Positions 7,386 to 14,249 of a DNA stretch of 64,000 bases are shown here, in pieces. The stretch lies in the NCBI GenBank assembly GCA_043392685.1, contig JBHZGM010000015.1. One strand, written 5' to 3'. The stretch is from Metapseudomonas sp043392685. Lineage in GTDB: Bacteria > Pseudomonadota > Gammaproteobacteria > Pseudomonadales > Pseudomonadaceae. Both the position numbers and the translations under genes were made by a program. Under the pieces are notes generated by a model. That model searched no databases and was not told where the DNA came from. It worked only from the letters and a program-made list of their open reading frames with translations. Every line of letters starts with the position of its first letter. The first letter of the stretch is position 1.

Positions 7386-7874
7386 TCAGGCCGGCATTTC
7401 CAGGGGCTTTGGCGAAACGATGATGCCGTTGTTGTCGGCATAGACGAACTCGCCGGGGCGGAAGGTGACGCCGCCGAAGGTGACGGCCACGTTCAGGTCG
7501 CCGATGCCGCGCTTGTCGGTCTTCATCGGGTGGCTGGCCAGCGCCTGGACACCCAGGTCGGTCTGGGCGATCACGTCGACGTCGCGGATGCAGCCGTAGA
7601 CCACGATGCCTTCCCAACCGTTCTTCGCGGCCTTCTCGGCCAGCATGTCGCCCAGCAAGGCCCGGCGCAGGGACCCGCCGCCATCCACGACCAGCACCTT
7701 GCCCTTGCCCGGCAGGTCGACCTGCTCCTTGACCAGGGAGTTGTCCTCGAAGCACTTGATGGTGACGATCTCACCGCCGAAGGAGTCGCGGCCGCCAAAG
7801 TTGCTGAACATCGGCTCGACCACCTGGACCAGGTCCGGATAGGCATCGCACAGATCAGGGGTAACGTATTGCAT
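7386..7874 (-). CDS. rraA: RraA-family protein (RNase E activity regulator / HMG-CHA aldolase fold, 162 aa)
   Basis: It has the length and motifs of RraA: GKGKVLVVDGGGSLRRALLGDM, then GIVVYGCIRDVD. In E. coli RraA binds and inhibits RNase E. The same fold includes 4-hydroxy-4-methyl-2-oxoglutarate aldolases, and the G-x20-R-D signature of those enzymes is present here, so the two roles cannot be separated by sequence. The ATG at 7874 is preferred because AAGGAG lies 6 bases upstream; the ATG two codons earlier would have no spacing. It lies 20 bases after the Rieske-like gene and is probably co-transcribed. Confidence 0.9.
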   Translation of the reverse strand: MQYVTPDLCDAYPDLVQVVEPMFSNFGGRDSFGGEIVTIKCFEDNSLVKEQVDLPGKGKVLVVDGGGSLRRALLGDMLAEKAAKNGWEGIVVYGCIRDVDVIAQTDLGVQALASHPMKTDKRGIGDLNVAVTFGGVTFRPGEFVYADNNGIIVSPKPLEMPA

Positions 7875-7894
7875 GGACATCTCCTTGATAGCAG

Positions 7895-8182
7895 TTACAG
7901 ATCGAGACCGATGCGGTCGCCGTGAAAAGCCAGCGGCAGGCGCTGCAACGGAGGGCAGGACGCATTGAGCGGACGGCCATTGGTCAAGTCAAAGGCAATG
8001 CCGTGCCTGGAACAACGCCCCTGCTCGGGCGAGTCGGCGTGCAGCCCCCGGCGTGGGCAGCGATTTTCCATGAGGATCGACCGCTGATCAACGACGATCC
8101 GCAATAAATACCGCCCTTTCTCCTGAAAGGCACTGCGATGACCGCCCTCCAGGTCGAACCGCCGTTCCAGCGCTACGAACAT
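7895..8182 (-). CDS. Rieske-like [2Fe-2S] domain protein with altered ligand motif (95 aa)
   Basis: This is a stand-alone Rieske-type domain with no membrane segment. The normal motif is C-x-H ... C-x-x-H. Here the second half is intact (CSRHG, near residue 57), but the first reads CPRRGLH (near residue 42), so the expected histidine is arginine; a His three residues later might or might not substitute. The FDLTNGRP stretch after the second motif is typical of Rieske ferredoxins. It lies between a hydrolase gene and rraA on the same strand. It may carry a weakened or unusual cluster, or none. Confidence 0.7.
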   Translation of the reverse strand: MFVALERRFDLEGGHRSAFQEKGRYLLRIVVDQRSILMENRCPRRGLHADSPEQGRCSRHGIAFDLTNGRPLNASCPPLQRLPLAFHGDRIGLDL

Positions 8183-8266
8183 GAAGCCTCCAGCGCGCCG
8201 CGATTCCCGCCATCTTTAGCACAGCCTCCCGCCTCCCGAAACCGGAAAACGCCAGCGGGCAGCGGG

Positions 8267-9253
8267 CTAGAGCGCCAGGGCCCCGGCCGCTCGCAGCGTC
8301 CCCGGCAAGGCCTGGTGCTTCAGCCAATGGGCCACCAAGGGCCAGACTTCACGCTCGGCGGCCTTGCTCACCAGCATTTCGATGTGACCGAAGTCATCAC
8401 TGAACCCTTCATCCTTTGCCAGTTTCAGGAAGTGACGGCAGTCCTCGGGCACCTGCTCCACCAGCTTCCGGCAGGCCCAGACCGGGTCCTGCAGGTCGCC
8501 TGCGGCAGCTACCGCCAGTACAGGCACATGCACCTCCGCCAGGCCGGCCCACCAGTCCCGCTCGGCATCGCCAAAGCGCCCGAACAGGCCATGCCAGCGC
8601 ATGCTCTCCAGAGCGAGGCCGATCGGCTCGTCTTCCGGCCCGCGCTTCAGCCACGGCCCGGAAAGCACATCGAAGCGTTTGAGCAGCATGCGGCCACCCC
8701 ACTCCACCGGTGGCATCTTCAGCAGCCAGTAGACACGGCTGATCTGGCTCCCGAAGAGCGCAGCGGATGCGACGTCCTCCTGGCCCAGGTAATGACCGCC
8801 CAAGGCCGCGGCCAGGGTCGTGCCGCCCAGGGAATGACCGACCCAGTGCGGCGCCTGACCGGCCTGTTCGCGAACGAAGGCCGAGATGGCCGGCAAGTCA
8901 TACCGCGCGTAATCCGCCACCCGGTTGCGGCGATAGTGCTGGTTGCGCGGCGACAGACCGTGCCCACGCATCTCCGCGATCCACACATCGAAGCCGGCAC
9001 GCGTCAGGTGTGGCCCGAGCCCCAGTCCCTTGGGCGAGTACCAGAAACGGCGATTGGAAAAGCTGCCGTGCACGAGGATCACCGGCACGCCACGGGCGTC
9101 TTCGTGGCCGAAGCGGCCAAGGCGGGTGAGGACCAGTTCGACGCTGGGGTCAGGGCTATTGCCGGGTTTCAGGCGATAGACGTCTTCGGTCAGGTCGCCA
9201 CGGAGTTCCGCGCCGATCAGCGCCACGGGAAAGAGTTCGCTACTGCTTTGCAT
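8267..9253 (-). CDS. Alpha/beta-fold hydrolase, probable esterase/lipase (328 aa)
   Basis: The oxyanion-side motif VILVHGSFSNRRFW (near residue 58) and nucleophile elbow GHSLGG (near residue 140) mark the alpha/beta hydrolase fold. A late His in DDFGHIEML (near residue 293) is the probable catalytic base. There is no signal peptide, so the enzyme is probably cytoplasmic. The substrate is not predictable. The same gene order (rraA, hydrolase, ppsA) is known in P. aeruginosa. An 84-base gap separates it from the Rieske-like gene downstream. Confidence 0.85.
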   Translation of the reverse strand: MQSSSELFPVALIGAELRGDLTEDVYRLKPGNSPDPSVELVLTRLGRFGHEDARGVPVILVHGSFSNRRFWYSPKGLGLGPHLTRAGFDVWIAEMRGHGLSPRNQHYRRNRVADYARYDLPAISAFVREQAGQAPHWVGHSLGGTTLAAALGGHYLGQEDVASAALFGSQISRVYWLLKMPPVEWGGRMLLKRFDVLSGPWLKRGPEDEPIGLALESMRWHGLFGRFGDAERDWWAGLAEVHVPVLAVAAAGDLQDPVWACRKLVEQVPEDCRHFLKLAKDEGFSDDFGHIEMLVSKAAEREVWPLVAHWLKHQALPGTLRAAGALAL

Positions 9254-9326
9254 GAGTGCTGCACAAAAACGGTTTATTGCACTTTCCCCGGGAAGGCGGC
9301 CTTGTTTTTCAGGAAGAAGCAGGCTG

Positions 9327-9392
9327 AGCCCCGTACCCCGGATGAAGTCCGGGGTACGTCCCTCCGCCGCTCCCGGATTTCATCCGGTCTAC
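9327..9392. repeat. REP-A intergenic palindrome, copy 1
   Basis: Two inverted arms carry GGATGAAgTCCGGGG and CCCGGATTTCATCCGG around the core CGTCCCTCCGCCGCT. Each arm is itself a small hairpin; 9333-9357 is GTACCCCGG-ATGAAGT-CCGGGGTAC. Close relatives lie at 23186-23248 and 42368-42431. It sits between two minus-strand genes (hydrolase and ppsA), the usual place of Pseudomonas REP/REPIN elements. Confidence 0.8.
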
Positions 9393-9431
9393 GATTTACT
9401 GCAAATCACCAGACCTTTCGCGCACGCAAAA

Positions 9432-9465
9432 AAAGGGCGGGTTCTAAACCCGCCCTTTTCATTCT
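9432..9465 (-). terminator. Possible terminator after ppsA
   Basis: On the minus strand GAAAAGGGCGGG-TTTAGAA-CCCGCCCTTTTTTTGCG forms a stem of about 10 bp followed by a T run, 14 bases after the ppsA stop. Confidence 0.88.
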
Positions 9466-9478
9466 GGCTTACGAAGGA

Positions 9479-11848
9479 TCAGGCCTGACCTTCCGCAAGG
9501 AAGAACCAGGTGTCCAGTACGGAGTCGGGGTTCAGCGAGACGCTTTCGATGCCCTGCTCCATCAGCCACTTGGCCAGGTCCGGGTGGTCGGACGGGCCCT
9601 GGCCGCAGATGCCGATGTACTTGCCAGCCTTGTTGCAGGCGGCAATGGCATTGGCCAGCAGCTTCTTCACGGCCGGGTTACGCTCGTCGAACAGGTGAGC
9701 GACGATGCCGGAGTCGCGGTCCAGACCCAGGGTCAGCTGAGTGAGGTCGTTGGAGCCGATGGAGAAGCCATCGAAGAACTCCAGGAACTCCTCGGCCAGC
9801 AGGGCGTTGGACGGCAGCTCGCACATCATGATGACCTTCAGGCCATTCTCGCCGCGCTTCAGGCCGTTGCTGGCCAGCAGCTCGACCACCTGGCTCGCTT
9901 CGCCCAGGGTACGCACGAAGGGAACCATGATCTCGACGTTGGTCAGTCCCATCTCGTTGCGCACTTTCTTCAGCGCACGGCATTCCAGTTCGAAGCAGTC
10001 ACGGAAGGACTCGCTGATGTAGCGGGAAGCGCCACGGAAGCCGAGCATCGGGTTCTCTTCTTCCGGCTCATAGAGCTTGCCGCCGATCAGGTTGGCGTAT
10101 TCGTTGGACTTGAAGTCCGACAGGCGCACGATGACTTTCTTCGGCCAGAAGGCCGCCGCCAGGGTGCTGATGCCTTCCACCAGCTTCTCGACATAGAAGC
10201 CGACCGGATCGTCGTAACCGGCGATGCGCTTCTCGACGCTTTCCTTGATCTCCGCCGGCAGGCTGGCGAAGTTCAGCAAGGCCTTCGGGTGAACGCCGAT
10301 CATGCGGTTGATGATGAATTCCAGACGGGCCAGGCCCACGCCCTCGTTGGGCAGCTGGGCGAAGTCGAAGGCGCGATCCGGGTTGCCGACGTTCATCATG
10401 ATCTTGAACGGCAGCTCGGGCATGGCATCGACCGAGTTGGTGCGGATATCGAAGCCCAGCTGGCCTTCGAAGATGAAACCGGTGTCGCCTTCGGCGCAGG
10501 AAACGGTCACACCCTGGCCGTCCTGCAGCACCTGGGTGGCGTTGCCGCAACCCACGACTGCCGGGATACCCAGCTCACGGGCGATGATCGCCGCGTGGCA
10601 GGTACGGCCGCCGCGGTTGGTGACGATGGCGCTGGCGCGCTTCATCACGGGTTCCCAGTCCGGGTCGGTCATGTCGGAGACCAGCACGTCGCCCGGCTGG
10701 ACCTTGTCCATCTCGGATACGTCGTGGATCACGCGAACGCTGCCGGCGCCAATGCGCTGGCCGATGGCACGGCCTTCCACCAGGACCTTGCCCTTTTCCT
10801 TCAGCAGGTAGCGTTCCATCACGGTGGCGCTGGCACGGCTCTTAACGGTTTCCGGACGGGCCTGCACGATGTACAGCTTGCCGTCGTCACCATCCTTGGC
10901 CCACTCGATATCCATCGGGCGGCCGTAGTGTTTCTCGATGATCAGCGCCTGCTTGGCCAGTTCGGCCACTTCGGCGTCGGAGAGGGCGAAGCGGGCACGG
11001 TCGGCGCGATCCACGTCGACGGTCTTCACCGACTTGCCGGCCTTGGCTTCGTCGCCGTAGACCATCTTGATCGCCTTGCTGCCCAGGTTGCGGCGCAGGA
11101 TGGCGGGGCGACCGGCTTCCAGGGTTGCCTTGTGCACGTAGAACTCGTCGGGGTTCACAGCGCCCTGCACGACGGTTTCGCCGAGGCCGTAAGCGGCGGT
11201 GATGAAGACCACGTCACGGAAGCCGGATTCGGTGTCCAGGGTGAACATCACGCCGGCGGTGCCGGTTTCCGAACGGACCATGCGCTGCACGCCGGCGGAC
11301 AGGGCGACCAGCTTGTGATCGAAGCCCTGGTGCACGCGGTAAGCGATGGCGCGGTCGTTGAACAGGGAGGCGAATACCTCCTTGGCAGCGCGGATCACAT
11401 TGTCCACGCCACGGATATTCAGGAAGGTTTCCTGCTGGCCGGCGAAGGACGCGTCGGGCAGGTCTTCGGCGGTAGCGGAGGAACGCACGGCCACGGCCAG
11501 GTTGTCGTTGCCCTTGGCCAGTTCGGCAAAGGCGGCGCGAATTTCGGCATCCAGGCGCGGGGGGAACTCGGCGTCCATCACCCACTGGCGGATTTCGGCG
11601 CCGGTCTTGGCCAGGGCGTTGACGTCATCCACATCGAGCTTGTCGAGGGCGGCGTGGATGCGATCGTTCAGGCCACTCTGCTCGAGGAAGTCACGGTAGG
11701 CCTGGGCGGTAGTGGCAAAACCACCAGGAACGGAAACGCCAGCGCCAGCCAGATTGCTGATCATCTCGCCCAGGGATGCGTTCTTGCCCCCCACATGCTC
11801 AACATCATGGACGCCGAGCTTATCGAGGGAAACTACGTACTCTACCAA
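9479..11848 (-). CDS. ppsA: Phosphoenolpyruvate synthase (789 aa, TTG start)
   Basis: PpsA makes phosphoenolpyruvate from pyruvate and ATP (AMP and Pi released), the first step of gluconeogenesis from C3 acids. The N-terminal ATP-binding domain contains GGKNASLGEM (residue 20) and AVRSSATAEDLPDASFAGQQET. The swivelling phosphohistidine domain carries GGRTCHAAIIARELGIPAVVG, with catalytic His near residue 420. The C-terminal TIM barrel contains GSNDLTQLTLGLDRDS and ICGQGPSDHP. The length is as expected. The start codon is TTG at 11848 (MVEYVVSLDK) with GGAGA 7 bases upstream. It is divergent from ppsR, whose product switches it off and on. Confidence 0.98.
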   Translation of the reverse strand: MVEYVVSLDKLGVHDVEHVGGKNASLGEMISNLAGAGVSVPGGFATTAQAYRDFLEQSGLNDRIHAALDKLDVDDVNALAKTGAEIRQWVMDAEFPPRLDAEIRAAFAELAKGNDNLAVAVRSSATAEDLPDASFAGQQETFLNIRGVDNVIRAAKEVFASLFNDRAIAYRVHQGFDHKLVALSAGVQRMVRSETGTAGVMFTLDTESGFRDVVFITAAYGLGETVVQGAVNPDEFYVHKATLEAGRPAILRRNLGSKAIKMVYGDEAKAGKSVKTVDVDRADRARFALSDAEVAELAKQALIIEKHYGRPMDIEWAKDGDDGKLYIVQARPETVKSRASATVMERYLLKEKGKVLVEGRAIGQRIGAGSVRVIHDVSEMDKVQPGDVLVSDMTDPDWEPVMKRASAIVTNRGGRTCHAAIIARELGIPAVVGCGNATQVLQDGQGVTVSCAEGDTGFIFEGQLGFDIRTNSVDAMPELPFKIMMNVGNPDRAFDFAQLPNEGVGLARLEFIINRMIGVHPKALLNFASLPAEIKESVEKRIAGYDDPVGFYVEKLVEGISTLAAAFWPKKVIVRLSDFKSNEYANLIGGKLYEPEEENPMLGFRGASRYISESFRDCFELECRALKKVRNEMGLTNVEIMVPFVRTLGEASQVVELLASNGLKRGENGLKVIMMCELPSNALLAEEFLEFFDGFSIGSNDLTQLTLGLDRDSGIVAHLFDERNPAVKKLLANAIAACNKAGKYIGICGQGPSDHPDLAKWLMEQGIESVSLNPDSVLDTWFFLAEGQA

Positions 11849-12012
11849 GGTGATCTCTCCACTAATTATTGGAAAAGCTCATGCGGAACCACTCCGCAGC
11901 GTTCTGGCTTTGGTCCAGAAAAATACGTCACAATGCCGACCGGCTCGGGCCTGGCGAAAAACGCGGCCTATCATAGCCAAGAATCGTTCCTGACTTAAGG
12001 CCTTTGGCGCAA
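11849..12012. promoter_or_regulatory. Divergent ppsA/ppsR promoter region
   Basis: The 164-base gap must hold both promoters. It is relatively AT-rich near ppsA (CTAATTATTGGAAAAG). I could not assign convincing -35/-10 pairs or an operator. Confidence 0.4.
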
Positions 12013-12831
12013 ATGAAACGAACCGCTTTCTTCATCTCCGATGGCACCGGCATCACTGCGGAAACCCTTGGCCAGAGCCTCCTGGCGCAGTTCGAAACCA
12101 TCGCCTTCCACAAACTCACGCGCCCCTATATAGACAGCGTCGAGAAAGCGCGCGCCATGGTACAGCAAATCAACAAGGCTGCGGAGGCGGACGGCGCCCG
12201 CCCGATCATCTTCGACACCATCGTGAACCAGGAAATCCGTGACATCCTGGCCACTTCCGATGGCTTCATGATCGACATCTTCTCCACATTCCTTTCTCCG
12301 TTGGAACAGGAACTGACCTCGCACTCTTCCTATTCCGTCGGCAAATCCCACTCCATCGCCCACCACTCCAACTACATGGAGCGGATCGAGGCGGTCAACT
12401 TCGCCCTCGACAACGACGACGGCGCCCGCACTCACTACTACGACAAGGCCGACCTGATCCTGGTGGGCGTGTCCCGCTGCGGCAAGACGCCGACCTGCCT
12501 GTATATGGCAATGCAATATGGCATTCGTGCGGCGAATTATCCGTTGACCGAGGAAGACATGGAGCGGCTGCAACTTCCCGCCGCCCTCAAGAAGTACAAG
12601 GACAAGCTGTTCGGCCTGACCATCGACCCCGATCGCCTCACCGCCATCCGCAACGAGCGCAAGCCCAACAGCCGTTACGCGAGCTTCGCCCAGTGCGAGT
12701 TCGAAGTCCGCGAGGTGGAAAACCTGTTCCGTCGCGAAAACATCAACTACATCAACTCCACCCATTTCTCGGTGGAGGAAATTTCCGCCAAGATCCTGGT
12801 GGAAAAAGGCGTCGAGCGCCGGCTCAAGTAA
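12013..12831 (+). CDS. ppsR: PEP synthase regulatory protein: kinase/pyrophosphorylase (272 aa)
   Basis: This DUF299-family enzyme inactivates PpsA by ADP-dependent phosphorylation of a Thr and reactivates it by Pi-dependent phosphorolysis. The N-terminus FFISDGTGITAETLGQSLL is typical. The P-loop GVSRCGKTPTCLYMA lies near residue 153 (family GVSRxGKTPTS). It ends FSVEEISAKIL. The ATG at 12013 is chosen; an in-frame TTG three codons upstream is less likely. It is transcribed away from ppsA and ends in a terminator 20 bases downstream. Confidence 0.96.
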   Translation: MKRTAFFISDGTGITAETLGQSLLAQFETIAFHKLTRPYIDSVEKARAMVQQINKAAEADGARPIIFDTIVNQEIRDILATSDGFMIDIFSTFLSPLEQELTSHSSYSVGKSHSIAHHSNYMERIEAVNFALDNDDGARTHYYDKADLILVGVSRCGKTPTCLYMAMQYGIRAANYPLTEEDMERLQLPAALKKYKDKLFGLTIDPDRLTAIRNERKPNSRYASFAQCEFEVREVENLFRRENINYINSTHFSVEEISAKILVEKGVERRLK

Positions 12832-12850
12832 GCCGGACGCTCAGAGAGAA

Positions 12851-12871
12851 AGCCCGCCTCGCGGGCTTTTT
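12851..12871 (+). terminator. Intrinsic terminator after ppsR
   Basis: AGCCCGC-CTC-GCGGGCT (7-bp stem) is followed by TTTT. The other strand has a weaker U-rich tail (TTTCTCTCT), so it may also serve prpF. Confidence 0.88.
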
Positions 12872-12930
12872 CATGCCCGGGAATCGGCGACCCGAAAGAT
12901 CGTCGAGCGCAGGCAGTTGCCGTACGTCAC

Positions 12931-14118
12931 CTAGAAGGCGTCGCCCGGCACCCTCACCCAACCCTCCATCAGCACGCGAGCGCTGCGGCTCATGATGGCC
13001 TTGGTGACCGTCCATTCGCCGTCCACCTGCTTCGCCTCCGCGCCCACGCGCAGGGTGCCGGAGGGATGACCGAAACGCACGGCGCTACGCTCGCCACCAC
13101 CGGCGGCGAGGTTCACCAGGGTGCCCGGAACGGCCGCGGCGGTGCCGATAGCCACGGCAGCGGTGCCCATCATCGCGTGGTGCAGCTTGCCCATGGACAG
13201 CGCGCGCACCAGCAGGTCGATTTCACCGGCCTGTACTTCCTTGCCGCTGGAGGTGCGGTAGTTCTTCGCCGGCGCGACGAAAGCGATCTTCGGCGTGTGT
13301 TGGCGGGTCGCGGCTTCTTCGGGAGTCTTGATCAGGCCCATGCGCAGCGCGCCGGCGACACGGATCTTCTCGAAACGCGCCAGTTGCTCCGGATCGCCGT
13401 TGATGGCTTCACGCAGCTCGGCGCCGGTGTAGCCGATATCCTCGGCATTGACGAACACGGTGGAGATGCCGGCGCTGATCATGGTCGCCTTGAAGGTGCC
13501 GACGCCGGGCACTTCCAGGTCATCCACCAGGTTGCCAGTGGGGAACATCGAGCCCCCCTCCTCCCCGTCATCGGACGGATCGAGGAACTCCAGCACGATT
13601 TCCGCGGCCGGGAAGGTCACGCCGTCAAGCTCGAAATCGCCGGTTTCCTGCACCTGGCCGTTGGTGACCGGTACGTGGGCGATGATGGTTTTCTGGATAT
13701 TGGCCTGCCAGATACGCACCACGCAGGTGCCGTTCTGCGGAATGCGCGAAGGATCGACCAGGCCGGCGTGGATGGCGAAGGCTCCGGCGGCGGTAGAGAG
13801 GTTGCCGCAGTTGCCGCTCCAGTCGACGAAGGCCTTGTCGATGGAGATCTGCCCGTAGAGGTAATCCACGTCGTGGCCGGGCTGGCTGCTCCTGGACAGG
13901 ATCACGCACTTGCTGGTGCTGGAAGTGGCGCCGCCCATGCCGTCGATATGCGCGGAATACGGGTCGGGACTGCCGATCACACGCATGAACAGCTTGTCGC
14001 GTGCTTCGCCGGGCACCTGGCAGCGCTCGGGCAGGTCTTGCAGGCGGAAGAACACGCCCTTGCTGGTACCACCACGGATATAGGTGGCGGGAATTCTGAC
14101 TTGGGGAACGTGGGCCAT
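12931..14118 (-). CDS. prpF: 2-methylaconitate cis-trans isomerase PrpF (395 aa)
   Basis: PrpF acts with AcnD in the 2-methylcitrate cycle: it isomerises the 2-methylaconitate made by AcnD so that it can be hydrated to 2-methylisocitrate. Visible features are the N-terminal IPATYIRGGTSKGVFF, the GMGGATSSTSKCVI segment, and GNCGNLSTAAGAFAI with its conserved Cys, all of the DAP-epimerase-like PrpF fold. The ATG at 14118 begins MAHVPQVRIP. It is last in the prp unit; no prpD follows, and the next gene, ppsR, is convergent. Confidence 0.95.
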   Translation of the reverse strand: MAHVPQVRIPATYIRGGTSKGVFFRLQDLPERCQVPGEARDKLFMRVIGSPDPYSAHIDGMGGATSSTSKCVILSRSSQPGHDVDYLYGQISIDKAFVDWSGNCGNLSTAAGAFAIHAGLVDPSRIPQNGTCVVRIWQANIQKTIIAHVPVTNGQVQETGDFELDGVTFPAAEIVLEFLDPSDDGEEGGSMFPTGNLVDDLEVPGVGTFKATMISAGISTVFVNAEDIGYTGAELREAINGDPEQLARFEKIRVAGALRMGLIKTPEEAATRQHTPKIAFVAPAKNYRTSSGKEVQAGEIDLLVRALSMGKLHHAMMGTAAVAIGTAAAVPGTLVNLAAGGGERSAVRFGHPSGTLRVGAEAKQVDGEWTVTKAIMSRSARVLMEGWVRVPGDAF

Positions 14119-14147
14119 GAATAATGTCCTGAAAGGCTTTGAATGCC

Positions 14148-14235
14148 CTTCTCCCCCGGGGAGAAGGTGCCCAAAGGGCGGATGAGGGAAGGCAAGCGCC
14201 ATCCCTCATCCCGACCCTCTCCCGGAGGGAGAGGG
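14148..14235. repeat. Three-hairpin intergenic element between acnD and prpF
   Basis: Three perfect or near-perfect hairpins stand in tandem: CTTCTCCCC/GGGGAGAAG at 14148-14166, GGATGAGGGA ... TCCCTCATCC at 14180-14211 (inner GGC-AAGC-GCC), and CCCTCTCCC-GGA-GGGAGAGGG at 14215-14235. The last resembles the hairpin at 52523-52544. It resembles a dispersed small palindromic repeat placed inside the prp operon. Confidence 0.7.
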
Positions 14236-14249
14236 GGCTGTCGCGTGCC

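Noticed and set aside
9327..9392. CRISPR-like palindromic repeat
   Set aside because: Single palindromic unit without regular spacers; similar units are dispersed in gaps, so REP-type.
8138..11998. 1286-residue open frame on the plus strand
   Set aside because: It lies opposite ppsA and other minus-strand genes; its translation is low-complexity, rich in Ala, Gly, Gln and His, as antisense frames of G+C-rich genes often are. ppsA has all its motifs.
12832..12930. Broken prpD after prpF
   Set aside because: The 99 bases contain only the ppsR terminator and short non-coding sequence, too little for a remnant.
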